Of a stretch of 64,000 bases of DNA, positions 61,682 to 64,000 are shown in pieces. The stretch comes from Haloglycomyces albus DSM 45210 (GTDB lineage Bacteria; Actinomycetota; Actinomycetes; Mycobacteriales; Micromonosporaceae). Every line of letters starts with the position of its first letter. Within the stretch, counting starts at the first letter, position 1. A program made the translations under genes and the position numbers. The stretch spans positions 2,353,615 to 2,417,614 of the forward strand of contig NZ_AZUQ01000001.1 in assembly GCF_000527155.1 (NCBI RefSeq), given 5' to 3'. The notes beneath the pieces are model-generated. The model was not told the origin of the DNA. It worked only from the letters and a program-made list of their open reading frames with translations, and ran no database searches.

Positions 61682-61974
61682 GATCGGCGTGTCGCGTTGG
61701 GTGACCCCTGTATGGCATGGCACGGTGCGAAGACATGGCGGTAGGGCGTATCGGCGACTGTATTGCCTGGCACCTCCGGGTGAGTGAGATATCCGGAGGG
61801 ATGGCGTCTACGTTAAGGTGTGGGACGGTCGTCCCGCGGCTGACACGCCAGTGTTCCCTGGTCAGCCGATCGTCATTGCCTCGAAGGTTGGAAATCCGGG
61901 GCCTGTGAACGCACTCCTATCCGATCCGGCCCGCTGCGAGGCACGGGAATTTTCTGCGCTATTCTGGAAGATAG
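61682..61974. other. Divergent lexA-nrdR upstream region, no gene
   Basis: The open frame here (up to 61818) is only an extension of the nrdR frame and lacks a ribosome site. GGTGGGTT and GTGGGACGG-type G-rich pieces occur. I see no second LexA site and no other gene. Confidence 0.35.
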
Positions 61975-61990
61975 ACACAACATCTTGTGG
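61975..61990. promoter_or_regulatory. NrdR box 1
   Basis: ACACAACATCTTGTGG agrees with the NrdR consensus ACACWATATATWGTGT at 13 of 16 positions. It lies over the expected -35 of the promoter whose -10 is TATTAT (61998-62003). Confidence 0.65.
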
Positions 61991-61997
61991 TTCGATG

Positions 61998-62003
61998 TAT
62001 TAT
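61998..62003 (+). promoter_or_regulatory. Putative -10 TATTAT of nrdR
   Basis: TATTAT lies between the two NrdR boxes. The -35 would overlap box 1. Transcription would start near 62010, leaving a leader of about 165 nt. Confidence 0.5.
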
Positions 62004-62006
62004 CAT

Positions 62007-62022
62007 TCACTAGGTGTTGGGG
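62007..62022. promoter_or_regulatory. NrdR box 2 (weaker)
   Basis: TCACTAGGTGTTGGGG matches the NrdR consensus at 10 of 16 positions. It lies 32 bp from box 1, start to start, which is about three helical turns, the typical spacing for NrdR tandem boxes. Confidence 0.5.
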
Positions 62023-62064
62023 TTTGGTCGGTTCACTCATTTGGGGGAGTCATACTGAAACACC

Positions 62065-62142
62065 CCGCTCCGGGAGGAAAACCGCACCATGATCTCAACC
62101 GGGCACTGCCCCGGGAGGGACGGGAACGGTGTTCCGGAGCGG
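62065..62142 (+). other. Structured nrdR leader
   Basis: CCGCTCCGG (62065-62073) pairs perfectly with CCGGAGCGG (62134-62142). Inside are CCGGG/CCCGG (62099-62103, 62110-62114) and GGAAC/GTTCC (62123-62127, 62131-62135); the last competes with the outer stem. Alternative structures are therefore possible. Confidence 0.45.
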
Positions 62143-62181
62143 CCGTCCAGACCAATCGCCGCAGAGGAGGGACTTCCGTGA
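62089..62181 (+). CDS. Small leader ORF overlapping nrdR
   Basis: 30 codons from the ATG at 62089, preceded by GGGAGGA (62072-62078) at about 10 nt. The stop TGA (62179-62181) overlaps the nrdR GTG (GTGA). The peptide, beginning [14 protein letters not shown], is Gly/Pro/Arg-rich with no known motif. Translation coupling to nrdR is plausible, but conservation in relatives has not been checked. Confidence 0.4.
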   Translation: MISTGHCPGRDGNGVPERPSRPIAAEEGLP

Positions 62182-62642
62182 GATGTCCATACTGTCGTCA
62201 TCCCGATAACCGAGTGGTGGACTCGCGGGATGTTGAAGACGGCAAACAGATCCGCCGCCGTCGTATCTGTTTGAGCTGTGACAAGCGTTTCAACACCTTT
62301 GAGGAGTTCATCCTGGAGGTCGTCAAACGTTCGGGCACCACTGAGCCCTTCGATCGCGGACGGATCGCCCAAGGCGTACTGAAGGCATGTCAGGGCCGTC
62401 CTGTGGACAGCGACGACGTAGCCAAGCTCGCTCAGGCGGTGGAGGACGAAATCCGTTCCCGTGGTGTGGCGGTGGTGTCCAGTCACGATGTGGGTTTGGC
62501 GATCCTGAACCCGCTACGGGACTTGGACGAGGTCGCCTACCTGCGCTTCGCGAGTGTGTATCGTTCGTTCGAGTCGATCGAGGACTTCGAAACCGAGATA
62601 GCCCACCTGCGCGAACACAATCGGCCGTCCCACGCCGGATGA
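62178..62642 (+). CDS. nrdR: Transcriptional repressor NrdR
   Basis: 154 residues from the GTG at 62178, which has GGAGGGA. The zinc ribbon has C-x2-C pairs (MRCPYCRHP and ICLSCDKRF), then the ATP-cone domain ([20 protein letters not shown] and onward). NrdR represses ribonucleotide-reductase genes in response to dATP/ATP. The tandem NrdR boxes in front of it suggest autoregulation and control of nrdJ, which starts 121 bases after the nrdR stop. Confidence 0.96.
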   Translation: MRCPYCRHPDNRVVDSRDVEDGKQIRRRRICLSCDKRFNTFEEFILEVVKRSGTTEPFDRGRIAQGVLKACQGRPVDSDDVAKLAQAVEDEIRSRGVAVVSSHDVGLAILNPLRDLDEVAYLRFASVYRSFESIEDFETEIAHLREHNRPSHAG

Positions 62643-62763
62643 CCGTCGATCCGCCTATGCCGTATCGCTGGGCGCTCCGACACACAACCGAATAGAACCG
62701 AAACACATTAAGCACAATCCCGCGATTGTTCTGCCACGTTTGAGAGGACCGAGGCTAAGTCTC

Positions 62764-64000
62764 ATGGCGAAAACAGCGAAAGCTACCACTGGTAAGAACA
62801 CCGAAAACGCCGGAAAAGGACTTCGAGTTCACCGCGTTTTCACCACCGAGGGTGTTCACCCTTATGACGAGGTCGACTGGGAGAAGCGCGATGTCGTCAT
62901 GACCAATTGGCGCGACGGCTCGGTCAACTTCCAGCAGAACGGGGTGGAATTCCCCGTGACCTGGTCGCAGAACGCCACTCAAATCGTCGCCTCGAAATAT
63001 TTCCGCGGCGCCGTCGGCACGCCCGAACGCGAATCCAGCCTCAAACAGCTCATTGATCGAGTGGTGAACGCGTATTACGTCGCCGGGAAGAAGAACGGTT
63101 ATTTCGCCGGAGCGAAGGACGCGCGGATCTTCGCCGACGAATTGACCTGGTTGCTGCTCCACCAGTACTTCAGCTTTAACTCCCCCGTCTGGTTCAATGT
63201 CGGTACGAATGCCCCGCAACAGGTGTCGGCCTGCTTTATTCTCAGCGTGGACGATTCCATGGAGGACATCCTGGATTGGTACAAAGAAGAGGGATTGATC
63301 TTCAAAGGCGGCTCGGGTTCCGGCGTCAACCTCTCCAAGATCCGTGGATCGACCGAACTGTTGTCCTCCGGCGGCAACGCCTCGGGACCCGTCAGCTTCA
63401 TGCGCGGAGCCGACGCCTCGGCCGGAACGATCAAGTCCGGCGGTGCCACGCGGCGGGCCGCCAAAATGGTCGTCCTCGACGTCGATCACCCTGACGTGGA
63501 GGAGTTCATCGACACCAAGTCCCGCGAGGAGGACAAGATCCGCGCACTGCGCGACGCCGGCTTCGACGTGGACTTGGGCGGTTCCGACGTGGTGTCCGTG
63601 CAGTATCAGAACGCGAACAACTCGGTACGCGTCTCCGACGAGTTCATGACCGCTGTGGAGAACGGTACCGAATTCGACCTGCGCAATCGTATCGATCGCA
63701 GTTCGGCCGACAAGCGCGACGCCCGCGACCTGTTCCACCGCATGGCCAAAGCCGCGTGGGAATGCGCCGATCCGGGTATTCAGTACGACGACACCATCAA
63801 CGGTTGGCACACCAACCCCAACACCGATCGCATCAACGCGTCCAACCCGTGTTCCGAGTACATGTCGCTGGACAATTCCTCGTGCAACCTGGCCAGCCTC
63901 AACCTGATGAAGTTCCTGGCCGAGGACGGCTCCTTCGACGTCGACCACTTCGTCTCCGCGGTGGAAACGGTCATCACGGCCATGGAAATCTCGATCTCCT
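62764..64000 (+). CDS. nrdJ: Vitamin B12-dependent ribonucleotide reductase (class II), N-terminal part
   Basis: At least 412 codons; it runs off the right edge without a stop. It starts at ATG 62764, after a Lys/Thr-rich tail-like N-terminus, with GLRVHRVFTTEGVHPYDEVD typical of NrdJ. Later motifs are FNSPVWFNVGT, SACFILSVDDSMEDIL, GSGSGVNLSKIRG and NPCSEYMSLDNSSCN, with the active-site Cys and Glu of the reductase. Class II enzymes use adenosylcobalamin to make the thiyl radical and work with or without oxygen. nrdR directly precedes it. Confidence 0.96.
   Translation, partial: MAKTAKATTGKNTENAGKGLRVHRVFTTEGVHPYDEVDWEKRDVVMTNWRDGSVNFQQNGVEFPVTWSQNATQIVASKYFRGAVGTPERESSLKQLIDRVVNAYYVAGKKNGYFAGAKDARIFADELTWLLLHQYFSFNSPVWFNVGTNAPQQVSACFILSVDDSMEDILDWYKEEGLIFKGGSGSGVNLSKIRGSTELLSSGGNASGPVSFMRGADASAGTIKSGGATRRAAKMVVLDVDHPDVEEFIDTKSREEDKIRALRDAGFDVDLGGSDVVSVQYQNANNSVRVSDEFMTAVENGTEFDLRNRIDRSSADKRDARDLFHRMAKAAWECADPGIQYDDTINGWHTNPNTDRINASNPCSEYMSLDNSSCNLASLNLMKFLAEDGSFDVDHFVSAVETVITAMEISIS

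Noticed and set aside
62040-62150. Cobalamin riboswitch before nrdR-nrdJ
   Set aside because: GGGCACTG loosely recalls the riboswitch core, but the B12 box and junction elements are missing, and a B12-dependent enzyme would not be expected to be shut off by B12.

Overview
The window is chromosomal DNA of a high-GC Gram-positive actinobacterium. By eye it is about 60% G+C, with GTG and ATG starts, many stop/start overlaps and mostly paired G/C-ending codons. Gene order on both flanks follows the mycobacterial block around dapB-thyX-dapA-rnj-SDR-ftsK, then rimO/pgsA/clgR/pspA, and later dapF-hflX-lexA-nrdR. Gene content (class II nrdJ, DUF4097 plus ribbon-helix-helix pair, cydABDC, Nif3 plus zinc-ribbon, ftsY) would fit a Micromonospora/Glycomycetaceae-type organism of modest G+C, but that placement is inference. 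I see no rRNA, tRNA, CRISPR array, insertion sequence or prophage.

Layout. 1-5.2 kb: 3' end of dapB, then two related membrane proteins and an LppM-like lipoprotein on the minus strand, a DUF2752 protein, and a DUF4097/ribbon-helix-helix pair with a clear promoter and operator. 5.2-9.7 kb: thyX, dapA, rnj and a Pro-rich membrane protein. 9.8-17.4 kb: SDR, ftsK, DUF1992, rimO, pgsA, clgR, pspA. 17.5-24.4 kb: one tightly coupled operon with a RibD-like reductase and then herA-sbcD-sbcC-nurA, a DNA-end-resection set in the order known from archaea. The HerA-like protein ends in DDDDDIPF, which matches the protein-binding tip of single-stranded DNA binding protein. I consider this the most interesting locus in the window.

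24.5-31.6 kb: LCP ligase, TAT-exported amidase, gltX with a fumarylacetoacetate hydrolase-family gene, GNAT (ElaA type), and a divergent GlxA-type regulator and isochorismatase-family hydrolase. 32-37.9 kb: the cydABDC operon (cytochrome bd oxidase and its ABC assembly transporter). 38-47.4 kb: two-component system, LPTTG-anchored surface protein, GH5 glycosidase, four-helix membrane protein, fatty-acid desaturase, M3 peptidase, metallophosphoesterase. 47.8-53.9 kb: XRE-type regulator, Nif3-like protein, zinc-ribbon coiled-coil protein, ftsY, phosphotransferase, LysE-type exporter.

54-64 kb: a CobT-like protein with an altered catalytic motif, dapF, ACT-domain malic enzyme, hflX, a membrane protein with VYG repeats in its tail, lexA with an upstream SOS-like box, and nrdR-nrdJ. 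nrdR has a tandem pair of NrdR boxes around its promoter and a small leader ORF that overlaps its start. nrdJ runs off the right edge. Together the genes cover diaminopimelate synthesis (dapB, dapA, dapF), deoxynucleotide supply (thyX, nrdJ, nrdR), DNA-end processing and SOS control, envelope stress (clgR, pspA), and microaerobic respiration (cyd). Many monocistronic genes have a -10 hexamer exactly 6 nt ahead of their first codon and no Shine-Dalgarno, which suggests frequent leaderless transcription.
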